A DNA stretch of 64,000 bases from Tannerella forsythia (GTDB lineage Bacteria > Bacteroidota > Bacteroidia > Bacteroidales > Tannerellaceae): assembly GCF_003860135.1 (NCBI RefSeq), contig NZ_RQYN01000004.1, forward strand, positions 1 through 64,000, given 5' to 3'. A program made the translations under genes and the position numbers. Under the pieces are notes generated by a model, which did no database searches, was not told the origin of the DNA, and saw only the letters and a list, made by a program, of their open reading frames with translations. Shown in pieces: positions 8,839 to 17,652 of this stretch. Every line of letters begins with the position of its first letter. Position 1 is the stretch's first letter.

Positions 8839-9894
8839 CTACTTCAACACCTTCACCCGGCTATTTTCGCGCAAGGTCTCAAATCCTTTGACGATAAGAT
8901 GATCATGTTCGTTCAGCCCTTCCGTTACCTGAATCGATTCGTCATCCTCAAGTCCCGTCCGTATCTGACGCGCCATGGCCGTATTCTTCTCCACTACATA
9001 TACATATTTGCGGTTTCGTGCCGAGAGCACCGCATGTTTCGGAATGATAATCGCACTGTCGGCCTGCTCCACAACGATATCGACTTTGATAAACATACCG
9101 GGACGCAGTTTCTGCTCGGTATTGTCGATCCGTACCCGTCCGGTGAAGGTGCGTGTCTCGGTACTGATGGCCGGCGACAGCTCGCTGATCACACCTTTCA
9201 ACGTATCTTCGGGCAAGGTGTAGTGCGTCACACGGACCGGCTGATTGACGCGGATGTACGGGATCGTACTTTCGGGCAGGTTCACGTCCATGTACATACT
9301 CGCATACGACATGATACCGACCATCGGCTTCCCCTGCTCCACCCGACTGTCCGAGGTATAATGAGGCAGGGAGACGATTACCCCGTCAAAAGGCGCCTTG
9401 ATATTCATCTTTTCCAGACTGATATGGGCATTCTCCAATTCGTACCGGGCATTGGCGGCTCTCACGTCCGTATTGCGCATCTCACTGAGAGTCACTCCTC
9501 CTTTCTCGTACAACGCCTTCTGCTTGCTTTGCTCCTGCCGGGCAATTTCAAGGTTCAGCGTTTTCGATTCCAGCGCAATGCCGTTCTCATATTCCTTATT
9601 TTCGAGACGTATGATCAGTTGACCTTTCCTGACCCCATCTCCCAATTTATACGGTTTGCCCGTTGCCGGATTACGCTGAAGACCGTACATCCCGCTCATC
9701 TCGGAAACAAGTTCGGCCGCATAAGCCGCCTGTGCCGTTCCCGTGGTATGAATCAGTTTGCTGATCGATCCTTTCCGAAGCTCCTGCACGGATACGGGAG
9801 TTTCCACATCGTTCTGATCGGATTGAGGTTTGGAACCGCATGCCGTAAGTACCGACAGCGCGGCTACGGCGAAGATTGTTTGGTATTTCATCAT
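8839..9894 (-). CDS. Periplasmic adaptor (membrane fusion) lipoprotein of an RND pump
   Basis: The product links the inner membrane RND pump to the outer membrane channel. The chosen start gives MMKYQTIFAVAALSVLTAC, a lipoprotein signal peptide with lipobox LTAC; a start 12 bases upstream would only add residues before it. The body has the HlyD/AcrA order: an N-terminal beta-barrel/lipoyl half containing GTAQAAYAAELVSEMSG, a helical hairpin (around ENKEYENGIALES to ALYEKGG), the second lipoyl half with IKAPFDGVIVSLP, then beta-barrel and membrane-proximal segments ending near KGFETLRENSRVKV. The length of about 350 residues is normal. It lies between the TolC-type gene (29 bases upstream) and the RND gene (49 bases downstream), so it belongs to the same operon. 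Confidence 0.9.
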   Translation of the reverse strand: MMKYQTIFAVAALSVLTACGSKPQSDQNDVETPVSVQELRKGSISKLIHTTGTAQAAYAAELVSEMSGMYGLQRNPATGKPYKLGDGVRKGQLIIRLENKEYENGIALESKTLNLEIARQEQSKQKALYEKGGVTLSEMRNTDVRAANARYELENAHISLEKMNIKAPFDGVIVSLPHYTSDSRVEQGKPMVGIMSYASMYMDVNLPESTIPYIRVNQPVRVTHYTLPEDTLKGVISELSPAISTETRTFTGRVRIDNTEQKLRPGMFIKVDIVVEQADSAIIIPKHAVLSARNRKYVYVVEKNTAMARQIRTGLEDDESIQVTEGLNEHDHLIVKGFETLRENSRVKVLK

Positions 9895-9935
9895 GAGGTA
9901 TATCATTTATTTTTTACTCGAATACGGGAATAAAT

Positions 9936-11453
9936 TTATTTATCGCTGCGACGGGCATCGCTCAATGTCCGGACAGGAATTACCGGAGCGTTTTTCTCAA
10001 AATCGTACAGCGAAAGAATTTTCAGATTCAGCAACTCGATTTTATAATTGATCAACGTTTGCGAATAAGCGATCTTCTTATTGGATAGCTGGGTCTGAAA
10101 CTGGCTGATCTGCATACCGGTGAGGTCTCCTTCACGATACCGGGTCAAGTTCAGGTCATACGTCAGTTGCGCGTTCCTGACATTCTTTTCGGCAAGGGTA
10201 ATCTGCGTACGGAGGTTTTCGAGCCGGCGCCACACCTGACGGATATTCAGCTCGATGTCGAACTTTTCATTCTCCTGCCGGAGCTTCGCGATCGTCTGTG
10301 CCGTCCGCTGCGCTTTCACACGCGCTTTCTTCTCTCCCCAATCGAAGAGCGGAACCGTAAAACTGATCGCGATACGGGGGTTTTGCGTCGGATTGTCGTA
10401 GACGCTTCCCAATCGCTCATTGTCACCGGTAATACCGACCGACAAAGAGATATCCCCTTTAAATTCATTCAGACTCTTCGTGCGAATCATCTGCAATTCC
10501 GCCAACTCGATATCGATCTCACGCTGCCGAAGCTCCATCCGCGAGTCGAGCCCGTTGCGAACAGCGTCCTCAAGGCTGACGGCGATCGGGCTGATCCCGA
10601 TATCGGCCATGACACGAATCTGTTCGTGAAGCGGCAAGCCCAGCGCCTGCTTCAACTCGTCCTCCGCGTTGGCGAGCGCGACCACACGTTCCTCGACCGA
10701 AGACTGTGCCGTGGCCAAATTCAACTCCGCCTGATAAAGCTCCTCCTTGGCCGACAAATCGGCCTCGACCTTGTTTTTGATAATCTCGAAGCTCTGCCGG
10801 GCATTCTCCAGCTCCTCCCGGCTGATCTCCAGATTGCTCTGCGCCATATAAACCGTATAGAACCGATTCGTGATGTCTCGCTCCGTATTCAGGCGCTGAA
10901 GAGCATAATCGATTCCGGCGTTTTCATAATCGAACTCGATCTGTTTCAGCTCCATCTTCCGACGGTTATACGTAAACACCGGCTGAGTGAACTGAAGATA
11001 AAGATTGTTGCTGAATGCTTTGTTGCGGTTTTCATGCCCTTCGACTACCGACGTGTTATTTTGCCAGCCGAACCGGTTAATGAGCGAAAGCTCCCCGTCT
11101 GTCCACAAGATAGGCTGCGTGACACGGAACGTTCCGCTCGAAGTCAGCGACTCGTTCGTGTACCATTGCGACAGCCGGTTGTCGAAACGACGTGTCTTCG
11201 TATAATCAATCGGATCGAGATTCAGAGAGAACCGGGATTTTAACGATGCCCGTTGGGCGACGAGTTGAAGCTGATACCGCTCCAGATTGAGCTTTGAGTT
11301 GATCAGTGTCGGATTGTGCTCTTCGGCGATGTCGAGTGCCTGCTCTATGGTCACCGACCGTTGCGCATACGCTCCCGAAGGCGCTCCGCACATTCCCGCA
11401 AGGCACATCACCCCACTCACGTAAATCCTTAGGAATTCTTTGTTTATCATCAT
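9936..11453 (-). CDS. TolC family outer membrane efflux protein
   Basis: A 505-residue outer membrane channel component. The first 30 residues form a signal peptide ending near SGAYAQ. The mature protein starts with SVTIEQALDIAEEHNPTL, the typical opening of the outer membrane efflux protein family. Two internally related helical halves follow, with long coiled-coil stretches around LNTERDITNRFYTVYMAQSN and KFDIELNIRQVWRRLENLRT, each preceded by a beta-rich strand region. It ends at the usual length, with a short polar tail. The gene precedes the adaptor gene on the same strand and follows the ABC permease gene by 37 bases. It can serve the RND pump or pumps, and possibly the ABC modules of the same locus. 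Confidence 0.9.
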   Translation of the reverse strand: MMINKEFLRIYVSGVMCLAGMCGAPSGAYAQRSVTIEQALDIAEEHNPTLINSKLNLERYQLQLVAQRASLKSRFSLNLDPIDYTKTRRFDNRLSQWYTNESLTSSGTFRVTQPILWTDGELSLINRFGWQNNTSVVEGHENRNKAFSNNLYLQFTQPVFTYNRRKMELKQIEFDYENAGIDYALQRLNTERDITNRFYTVYMAQSNLEISREELENARQSFEIIKNKVEADLSAKEELYQAELNLATAQSSVEERVVALANAEDELKQALGLPLHEQIRVMADIGISPIAVSLEDAVRNGLDSRMELRQREIDIELAELQMIRTKSLNEFKGDISLSVGITGDNERLGSVYDNPTQNPRIAISFTVPLFDWGEKKARVKAQRTAQTIAKLRQENEKFDIELNIRQVWRRLENLRTQITLAEKNVRNAQLTYDLNLTRYREGDLTGMQISQFQTQLSNKKIAYSQTLINYKIELLNLKILSLYDFEKNAPVIPVRTLSDARRSDK

Positions 11454-11490
11454 GCTTCTTTTCTATTACTGCTTCTTTGAATTTATTCGC

Positions 11491-14400
11491 TTATTTTCCG
11501 ACAATTTTCACGGCATCGGCTGTGACGATTCTTAACTTCGTATCGTTGGTCAGCACGACACGTACCGTGTCACGGTTGAAATAATACGTACCCAACAGGC
11601 TCCATCCGTCTTCCGAACGGGCAAGGTCGATATACGCTTCTTCCTCATCGTGATCGTAGCAGACCTTAAACCGGTATTCCGTACGACCTCCTCCACCGCC
11701 GCCACGTCCCCCTTCACGAAGTTCCTGAGGCTTATACACGTAATAATAAAGGTCGTATTGTCCGGCATGCGGGACCGGAATACTCCATGTAGCCGTCTGA
11801 TTTCCGCTACCGCTCTTGACCACGTAAGCCGATCGGATATGCGCACCGTAATACTTATCGTTTGTCGTCAATGTCCATTGCAAAGGAGCACGCCATTGGG
11901 ACACGCCCGAATAGCGGAACGATTGATCGTTGTCCTTATCGAGCCACCGTGGCAGAAGGCCGAACACTTCGGGTTTGGACAAGGCGAACAGCAACGAGTC
12001 TTCATTATCTACGATCACCTCTCCGGAGGTATCGTCCGACAGAAGCGGCAGTACGAAATCGCCTTCCTGTTCGATCGTCCGGTTCTGTTCACGCTGGATA
12101 TTTCCGACGGGCAGATCGATCAGCGCCGGCAGATTGGCTGATACCAGTGTATGGACACGAATTCTCCGCGGCGCTTCGTCCCAATGCGTCACGATGCGTT
12201 TCGTCTGATGCGGAGCGAAAGACAGGGAACGCTGCGTCCGCGGATCGTACAGGTCGCTGCGTCCCCCGGCGTCGGTTTCGATGCGGATCGTTCCCTCGTA
12301 ATCGGAGGTATTGGTGATCTGCAAGGTCATGATATATGTCTCCTTATCGCGGTTCGTGACATGTACGATACGAGGCGTCCCGACGATATACACAGGCAGC
12401 GGCGTAGGACGTTGCCATGCGCCGAGAGGTGCCCGGAGGTCTTTGCCGGCCATCGTGCCAAGCGTATCGAGCAGGTGTTCGAAACGCAGATTCGTAAATT
12501 TGTTCCGTTGCAGGATGGTACGCAGCGAGTCTCGACAGGCCCGGTATCCCATATCGATTTCGGCAGGAGCGAAGAGGCTGCTTGCCTTGAGCGACAGTAC
12601 ATCGTCGACCAGATTACGCAGTTCCGTATCGGCGAGCAGCTCCTTCAACGGCCGCTGCTCCATCAGCAGATTCGCCTTTTCCTTATTGCTGATACCGTTC
12701 ATCTCCCTGACCCAATCGTTCTCTTCGGACTTGTCCTGCAGGTAGAGTTCGATCATGCGGTTGGCGGCAGACCATTCCGACGAAAAGACATTGTATCTGA
12801 AATTATACAGTTGGGGGAAAAGCAAATAAGGATTGACCTCGGCAGAGACATTCGCCGCTCCGCGATCGAATGACCAGTTGAAATCGCTCTCTGTACGGCG
12901 GAAGAGATGCATAAAGCTATGGAAAGTACGGATGGCTGCTTCCTTATCGGTAATCTCACGCCCATCCCAACGCGCCCATTTCTTTTCGCGCTTGACCCTT
13001 CTCGCAACGTCGGCCTCGTTGAACAGGCAACCTTTTTCGGGAAAGAAGACCATCTCGGGCTGTACTTTCTCCTGTGCCTGCGTCCATGCTCTGGGGTAGC
13101 TGTAAAACTGCACAGGCACTTCGACCAGCGAGAAGCGGCGGAACGAATAATCGAGCGCATAATCGCGTTCGATCGACCGGCGAAACTCCCTGATTTGCGA
13201 TGGGATGGTATCCATAATCGAGTCGAACGGAGTCGTAAAATCACCATGCCCCCGGAGATGCCAAATGCTGTACTCCGTGCTGTCCACCACGAGGCTTTTC
13301 TGTTCATAATCCCCCACGACGAGCGAGAGGGAAGGGGAAGGAAAGTCAGTCTCATAGATAAACACCTGATCTTTTTCTCTATCCGAAGAGAAGGCTGCTG
13401 TATCCAACGCTGTGGGAGAAGGCTGCTGTCGCGTGCCCTGCGAGAGAGCCTGCAGACCGTCCGTCGTACGCACCGTCAATCGGAAACGGCTGAAATACGT
13501 TTGCTGTCCGTCGGTGCTGAGGCTACTGTAGGAGGTGCCGGGACGCGGATACCAATACGCTTCGGGCGTAAAGAGCAGATAGTCGCGTTCCTGAAAGCTG
13601 TATTTCTTATCTATTCGGAACATACCGTCGCCATAATCATGCTGTAAGATATCGGCAGGAATATCAAGGTAGCAGAAACGGTCGTCGATGCGTCCTTCGT
13701 ATTTCATGACGATCGAAAGGGAGTCGCCTTCCGCGTGCTCACGTCCGAGATCGACAAGAACGATCTGGTTCTTACGCTCGAACGCTAACGGACGGCCGGC
13801 GACTTCGACCTCGCGCACGGTCAGGCCGGGATTGAGGGAAAACGTAAACACGGAACCGCGAGCGGCAGCCACCCCGCTCATGGATACCTCGGCGGTAATC
13901 GTCGACGGCTGTTGGGTGAGCGTGATGTCGTAACGGTCGACAAGCATTTTCGGCGCGTGCACATACTCGTTATTCAGCGCGATATAATGCTGCCGCAGTC
14001 TTCTTTCTTCCCGGACGGAATCCACATGACGATAAGCTGCCGCGATGCCTCCGAGAAAGAAGCAACAGCCGAGCGCCAGCCAGCGAAAACGTCCGTACTT
14101 CGTGTTCGGCAACCGCCGAAACAAAAACACGGAGAGGCAAATAAAGCCCAGCCCAAGCAGCAGGTAAACGGCACGATGTATCATCAGCGCCTGCCCGTTC
14201 GTAAACCCGACGACGGACGATTTGACCAAAGGCAGGTTGTAGGTCATGTAGTCGAAGACATAGTAGAACCGGTCGCCCACATAAAACAAAGTCAGTCCGA
14301 TATAGCCCAGCAGCAGCACGAAGGTCACGGCCTGATTCTTCAGCACAAGCATCAGAAAGATGGACAGTCCGAGGATATAGACGAGCGTTGGAATGCAGAT

Positions 14401-14850
14401 CAGGAAGAAATACGTAAGATACGCCGCCCAGTCGAGCGCCACGCCCGATGCGAAGTTAAAAATCAGCACCATCGCAAGAATCATCAGGTCGAGGCGGAAA
14501 AATACGCTCAAAATCCCCCATATCTTACCCGCTACGTATTCGGCATTGCTGAGCGGATGAACATAAAACACCTCCGAAGTGTCGAGCTTTTTGTCCGACT
14601 TGAGAAACTCGGACGACAAAAAGACGGCGATCACCGCCTGCCCGGTATTCAGGAACAGCAGATTCACGTACGGGATATTGGAAGGTAGCGACTGCATCAG
14701 CCAGTAGCCGTCGTCGCTAACTAAAGCCGCAAAATTGAACAGTGCCAGAATCAACACGGCAAGCACCAAGAAGACACGATAGAACCACGTACGGAGCAAC
14801 AGCTTGCGTTCGTACTTGGCGACAGACCGTATATTATTCCATACCGACAT
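11491..14850 (-). CDS. ABC transporter permease fused to an M1-peptidase-like periplasmic domain
   Basis: A 1119-residue protein. Residues 1-270 contain six to seven membrane helices typical of an ABC-2 permease (for example 23-45, 110-134, 143-170, 174-190, 224-245, 257-273). The remaining 850 residues form a large soluble part with the beta-sandwich and helical layout seen in Bacteroidetes permeases that carry an aminopeptidase N-like domain. I find no HExxH zinc motif; the nearest histidine pair is HSFMH at 644-648, where the glutamate is absent. The peptidase part is therefore probably catalytically dead, acting in binding or assembly. A glycine-rich run (GGRGGGGGGR) near residue 1050 precedes a C-terminal beta domain. 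The ATPase gene just upstream is the likely energy partner. The M1 link is an inference from architecture; substrate unknown. Confidence 0.7.
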   Translation of the reverse strand: MSVWNNIRSVAKYERKLLLRTWFYRVFLVLAVLILALFNFAALVSDDGYWLMQSLPSNIPYVNLLFLNTGQAVIAVFLSSEFLKSDKKLDTSEVFYVHPLSNAEYVAGKIWGILSVFFRLDLMILAMVLIFNFASGVALDWAAYLTYFFLICIPTLVYILGLSIFLMLVLKNQAVTFVLLLGYIGLTLFYVGDRFYYVFDYMTYNLPLVKSSVVGFTNGQALMIHRAVYLLLGLGFICLSVFLFRRLPNTKYGRFRWLALGCCFFLGGIAAAYRHVDSVREERRLRQHYIALNNEYVHAPKMLVDRYDITLTQQPSTITAEVSMSGVAAARGSVFTFSLNPGLTVREVEVAGRPLAFERKNQIVLVDLGREHAEGDSLSIVMKYEGRIDDRFCYLDIPADILQHDYGDGMFRIDKKYSFQERDYLLFTPEAYWYPRPGTSYSSLSTDGQQTYFSRFRLTVRTTDGLQALSQGTRQQPSPTALDTAAFSSDREKDQVFIYETDFPSPSLSLVVGDYEQKSLVVDSTEYSIWHLRGHGDFTTPFDSIMDTIPSQIREFRRSIERDYALDYSFRRFSLVEVPVQFYSYPRAWTQAQEKVQPEMVFFPEKGCLFNEADVARRVKREKKWARWDGREITDKEAAIRTFHSFMHLFRRTESDFNWSFDRGAANVSAEVNPYLLFPQLYNFRYNVFSSEWSAANRMIELYLQDKSEENDWVREMNGISNKEKANLLMEQRPLKELLADTELRNLVDDVLSLKASSLFAPAEIDMGYRACRDSLRTILQRNKFTNLRFEHLLDTLGTMAGKDLRAPLGAWQRPTPLPVYIVGTPRIVHVTNRDKETYIMTLQITNTSDYEGTIRIETDAGGRSDLYDPRTQRSLSFAPHQTKRIVTHWDEAPRRIRVHTLVSANLPALIDLPVGNIQREQNRTIEQEGDFVLPLLSDDTSGEVIVDNEDSLLFALSKPEVFGLLPRWLDKDNDQSFRYSGVSQWRAPLQWTLTTNDKYYGAHIRSAYVVKSGSGNQTATWSIPVPHAGQYDLYYYVYKPQELREGGRGGGGGGRTEYRFKVCYDHDEEEAYIDLARSEDGWSLLGTYYFNRDTVRVVLTNDTKLRIVTADAVKIVGK

Positions 14851-14897
14851 ATTGATTCGTGTTCTATGAATGGTTCATTTGTGTTTCTTCGGTTAAA

Positions 14898-15794
14898 TCA
14901 ATCGTTCATCCACCGATTCAACTTGTTCTCCATATAATATACGTAAGCATGCTCCAAATTGGGAGGATACGGCTCGGCATCATACCCTTCGATCTCGTCG
15001 GCTACTACCTGTACTTCCCACCCCGTACCGGACGGAATGGTCGATATCACAGGGTATTTCGCATCGACAACAGGCATCTCATCACTGCTGATATGCATCC
15101 GCCACACCTTCCCCTCGGCTTCTTGCAGCATTTCCCGGGGCGATCCGAAAAACGCCACCTCGCCTTTGTTCATCAGCGCCATACAGTTGCATGTACTCGA
15201 TATGTCGCCGACGATATGGGTCGACAAAATGATCGTCACGTCCTGCTTGCCCACTTCGGCCAGCAGATTACGGAAACGAATGCGCTCCTCGGGATCCAAT
15301 CCTGTGGTCGGTTCATCGACGATGATCAGTCTGGGGCGATGTATCAACGCCTGCGCAATGCCCAGCCGACGTTTCATTCCGCCGGACAGTTTATTGGCAT
15401 AACGCTCCCTGACATCGAACAGCCCGACGCTCTCCAGCATGGCATCGACGGCTTGCCGGCGCTCCCGCCGGCTGTTCATCCCCGACAGACGAGCCGCATA
15501 GTCAAGGAACTCATGCGTCTTGTATTTCGCAAAGAAACGGAAGTCTTGCGGCAGATAACCGAGAATCCGGCGTACTTCCCGGCGTTGCTTACGCAAGTCA
15601 TAGCCGAATACATTCACCTCGCCCGACGTAGGCTCCATCAGCGCCACGAGGATACGCATCAGCGTCGATTTGCCGGCCCCGTTAGGCCCCAGCAGACCGA
15701 ACATGCCCGTCGGTATATCCATGTTGACGTCTTTCAAGGCATGGGTACCGTTCGGATAACGTTTGTTTAGCGAACGTATCGATATGTTGTTCAT
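14898..15794 (-). CDS. ABC transporter ATP-binding protein
   Basis: A 298-residue stand-alone nucleotide-binding protein. Visible motifs are Walker A GPNGAGKST (about 38-46), Q-loop YLPQDF, signature LSGGMKRR, Walker B LIIVDEPTTGLD and the H-loop STH. The tail (EGKVWRMHISSDE and onward) is a DrrA-type C-terminal extension. It is markedly similar to the ATPase domain at the C-terminus of the RND-ABC fusion at the other end of the locus: both share TGMFGLLGPNGAGKSTLMRI, ERIRFRNLL, the DISS-T/S-CN segment and EGKVW. The two are probably paralogues. It is the first gene of the export cluster and its partner is most likely the permease encoded 47 bases downstream. I see no convincing TAnnTTTG promoter in the 188-base gap upstream, so read-through from manA is possible. 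Confidence 0.92.
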   Translation of the reverse strand: MNNISIRSLNKRYPNGTHALKDVNMDIPTGMFGLLGPNGAGKSTLMRILVALMEPTSGEVNVFGYDLRKQRREVRRILGYLPQDFRFFAKYKTHEFLDYAARLSGMNSRRERRQAVDAMLESVGLFDVRERYANKLSGGMKRRLGIAQALIHRPRLIIVDEPTTGLDPEERIRFRNLLAEVGKQDVTIILSTHIVGDISSTCNCMALMNKGEVAFFGSPREMLQEAEGKVWRMHISSDEMPVVDAKYPVISTIPSGTGWEVQVVADEIEGYDAEPYPPNLEHAYVYYMENKLNRWMND

Positions 15795-15865
15795 CTGTCT
15801 TTACCGGTTATCGTCTCCTATAACGCTGTTTTCACTTATCTTATTGTCTCGGAAAGCACCTTCGC

Positions 15866-15980
15866 CTTTCCCTTACCTGTAGAGGACGCTTTCCCTTACC
15901 TGTAAAGGGTGCCTTCCCTTACCTGCAAAAGGTGCTTTCCCTTATGTGCAAAGCCGTCCTTTCCTTAGGTAATTGCGCTC
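15866..15980. repeat. Tandem array of 23-bp repeats
   Basis: Four head-to-tail units of exactly 23 bases begin at 15866, 15889, 15912 and 15935 with consensus CTTTCCCTTACCTGTAAAGG plus three variable bases. A fifth degenerate unit starts at 15958. The array fills the gap between the stop of manA (15983) and the ATPase gene. There are no unique spacers, so it is not a CRISPR array. The function is unknown; it may be transcribed as part of the manA 3' region. Confidence 0.85.
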
Positions 15981-15982
15981 GT

Positions 15983-16954
15983 TTACGCGATATAGGTTTC
16001 CAGCAATTTGGCCTGCGGAGCGGGCTTTAGGGTAACCGATTGTGTGGTTGCGGGAAAGAGCACGGTTTGCCCCTGCGAAACAGTCAGTTCGTTGCCGTTA
16101 TCGTCACGTAATTCGACGGAACCGGCCATACAGATATAAACGACAAACGAATCGAGCGTGGCATAGTCGCGTGTCATAGGCGTTTGCGTTTCCAGCAAAC
16201 GGGTGGTGAAGTACGGGCATTGCACCAACTCGACGGCAGCGCCAGGCTCCGGCGTGTAGTGCGTCCGATAGTCGGATTGCAGCGTATAGTCGATCGCGTC
16301 TTTGGCCAGCTCGGTATGCAATTCGCGTCCTTTGCCCTCGGCATCTTTGCGGTTATAGTCGTAGATGCGGTAGGTGATATTGCTGGTTTGCTGGATCTCG
16401 GCGATGAAGCATCCGGCACCGATGGCATGCACGCGTCCGGCAGGCAGGAAGAAGACATCGCCCGCAGTCACGTCGTAACGTTGGAGCACCTCCATGATGC
16501 TGTTGTCTTCAACACGTCGCACATATTCATTCGCATCGACCGGTTGCGAGAAGCCACAATACAGGGAGGCGTCAGGCGCGGCCTTAATCACATACCACAT
16601 CTCCGTTTTCCCGAACGACTGATGACGTTTTTGGGCCAGTGTATCGTCCGGGTGTACCTGAATGGAGAGATGATCGCGAGCATCGATGAATTTGATAAGC
16701 AACGGAAAGCGTGTGCCAAACCGCTTCATTACGTGACTGCCCAGCAGACTTTCGCCATACTCGCGAATCAATTCGTCGATGGTTTTTCCTTTGTCGGCGC
16801 CATTCGCTACAACGGAAAAATCGCCGTCAACATGCGACAGTTCCCAACTCTCTCCTATCTTCTCCTGTGTAGGAGCCATCCCTTTGAACGGACGGATATC
16901 CGTCCCTCCCCAGACTACTTCTTTTAAAATCGGTTGAAATAAATATGGATACAT
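15983..16954 (-). CDS. manA: Mannose-6-phosphate isomerase, class I
   Basis: Interconverts mannose 6-phosphate and fructose 6-phosphate, supplying GDP-mannose/GDP-fucose synthesis or mannose use, in the cytoplasm. The 323-residue length fits the short bacterial type I enzyme. Zinc-ligand motifs are visible in order: LSIQVHPDD (Gln and His), GKTEMWYVI (Glu) and PAGRVHAIGAG (His), followed by IAEIQQTSNITYRIYDYNR, a hallmark of the family. The C-terminal third is a cupin-like beta domain. The gene lies on the minus strand downstream of a lipoprotein gene and glgB. A possible -7 box (TAACTTTG, complement of 17041-17048) overlaps the stop of the preceding gene. A 23-bp repeat array starts right after its stop codon. 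Confidence 0.93.
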   Translation of the reverse strand: MYPYLFQPILKEVVWGGTDIRPFKGMAPTQEKIGESWELSHVDGDFSVVANGADKGKTIDELIREYGESLLGSHVMKRFGTRFPLLIKFIDARDHLSIQVHPDDTLAQKRHQSFGKTEMWYVIKAAPDASLYCGFSQPVDANEYVRRVEDNSIMEVLQRYDVTAGDVFFLPAGRVHAIGAGCFIAEIQQTSNITYRIYDYNRKDAEGKGRELHTELAKDAIDYTLQSDYRTHYTPEPGAAVELVQCPYFTTRLLETQTPMTRDYATLDSFVVYICMAGSVELRDDNGNELTVSQGQTVLFPATTQSVTLKPAPQAKLLETYIA

Positions 16955-17040
16955 TGTTTTGTTTGTTGTTTGATTGTTTGTTTGTTCTGTCTATTTATTT
17001 TTCTCCTCCTTCGACAGCTTCCACCGCCGAAAGAGGAGAG

Positions 17041-17048
17041 CAAAGTTA
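17041..17048 (-). promoter_or_regulatory. Possible -7 box for manA
   Basis: CAAAGTTA on the plus strand reads TAACTTTG on the minus strand and matches the Bacteroidetes TAnnTTTG element. It lies about 87 bases upstream of the manA start and overlaps the stop codon of the lipoprotein gene. A TTTG element at the right spacing is not evident, so this is tentative. Confidence 0.35.
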
Positions 17049-17606
17049 TTTTTTCAGCCAACGGAATGATTCAATATCGATTCCTCTAAAACAGTCGTCT
17101 GCGCACGTATTCGGAAAATACCCGCACAGTTTCAAAATGCCCTGGGTATCTGTTTCAAAATACAGCGTGTTCTGTTTTCTGTCTACCATCAAATACTTTC
17201 CGTACACTTCATAAAGCTCGTCCATCGTCAACGGCTTGTCCCCCTGCTCGTGTGTTCCGATATCGTTGACGGATTCGGTGTAGACGCACGTGGTGTCGCA
17301 GAGAAAACCTCCTTCCTTTTTGTAACGGAAAGAGCCGTCTGCATGCTGCAACGGAGTCACTTCATAGAAGCTACGCGCCGTAACCGCTCCGTTTTCCACC
17401 TGTATATCCGTATAGCTCGACCATCCCGTCCACGAAGAACGAGATACCCGATAAACATACGAATTCCCTTTCGCTTTCTTCAAGTCAGCCCATTGGCTAC
17501 GGCTGTTCTCATACGCGTTTCTTTCTGCAAACTCGTCGCTCCCGCAACCGGATAGTCCGATAACGGCCAACAAGCAAACGAGGCCTAATAAATCTTTTGC
17601 TTTCAT
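17046..17606 (-). CDS. Lipoprotein of unknown function
   Basis: I do not recognise the family with confidence. From the chosen start the protein is 186 residues and begins MKAKDLLGLVCLLAVIGLSG followed by Cys, a clear lipoprotein signal peptide, so it should be anchored in the outer membrane or periplasm. An in-frame start 30 bases upstream (17636) would add ten residues before this signal, which argues for the internal start. The mature part has a Trp/Tyr-rich opening (SQWADLKKAKGNSYVYRVSR), a segment of type VENGAVTARSF, and four cysteines in the second half that may form disulfides. This pattern is reminiscent of small DUF6174-like lipoproteins, but that is only an impression. It lies between glgB and manA on the same strand with 46 bases to glgB, so it may be co-transcribed with them. 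Confidence 0.65.
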   Translation of the reverse strand: MKAKDLLGLVCLLAVIGLSGCGSDEFAERNAYENSRSQWADLKKAKGNSYVYRVSRSSWTGWSSYTDIQVENGAVTARSFYEVTPLQHADGSFRYKKEGGFLCDTTCVYTESVNDIGTHEQGDKPLTMDELYEVYGKYLMVDRKQNTLYFETDTQGILKLCGYFPNTCADDCFRGIDIESFRWLKK

Positions 17607-17652
17607 AGATCGTACATGTTTAAGTAAATTATTCATCTCTTTTTACATGACG

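Noticed and set aside
15866-15980. Possible CRISPR array or sRNA repeats
   Set aside because: Contiguous 23-base units with no spacers.
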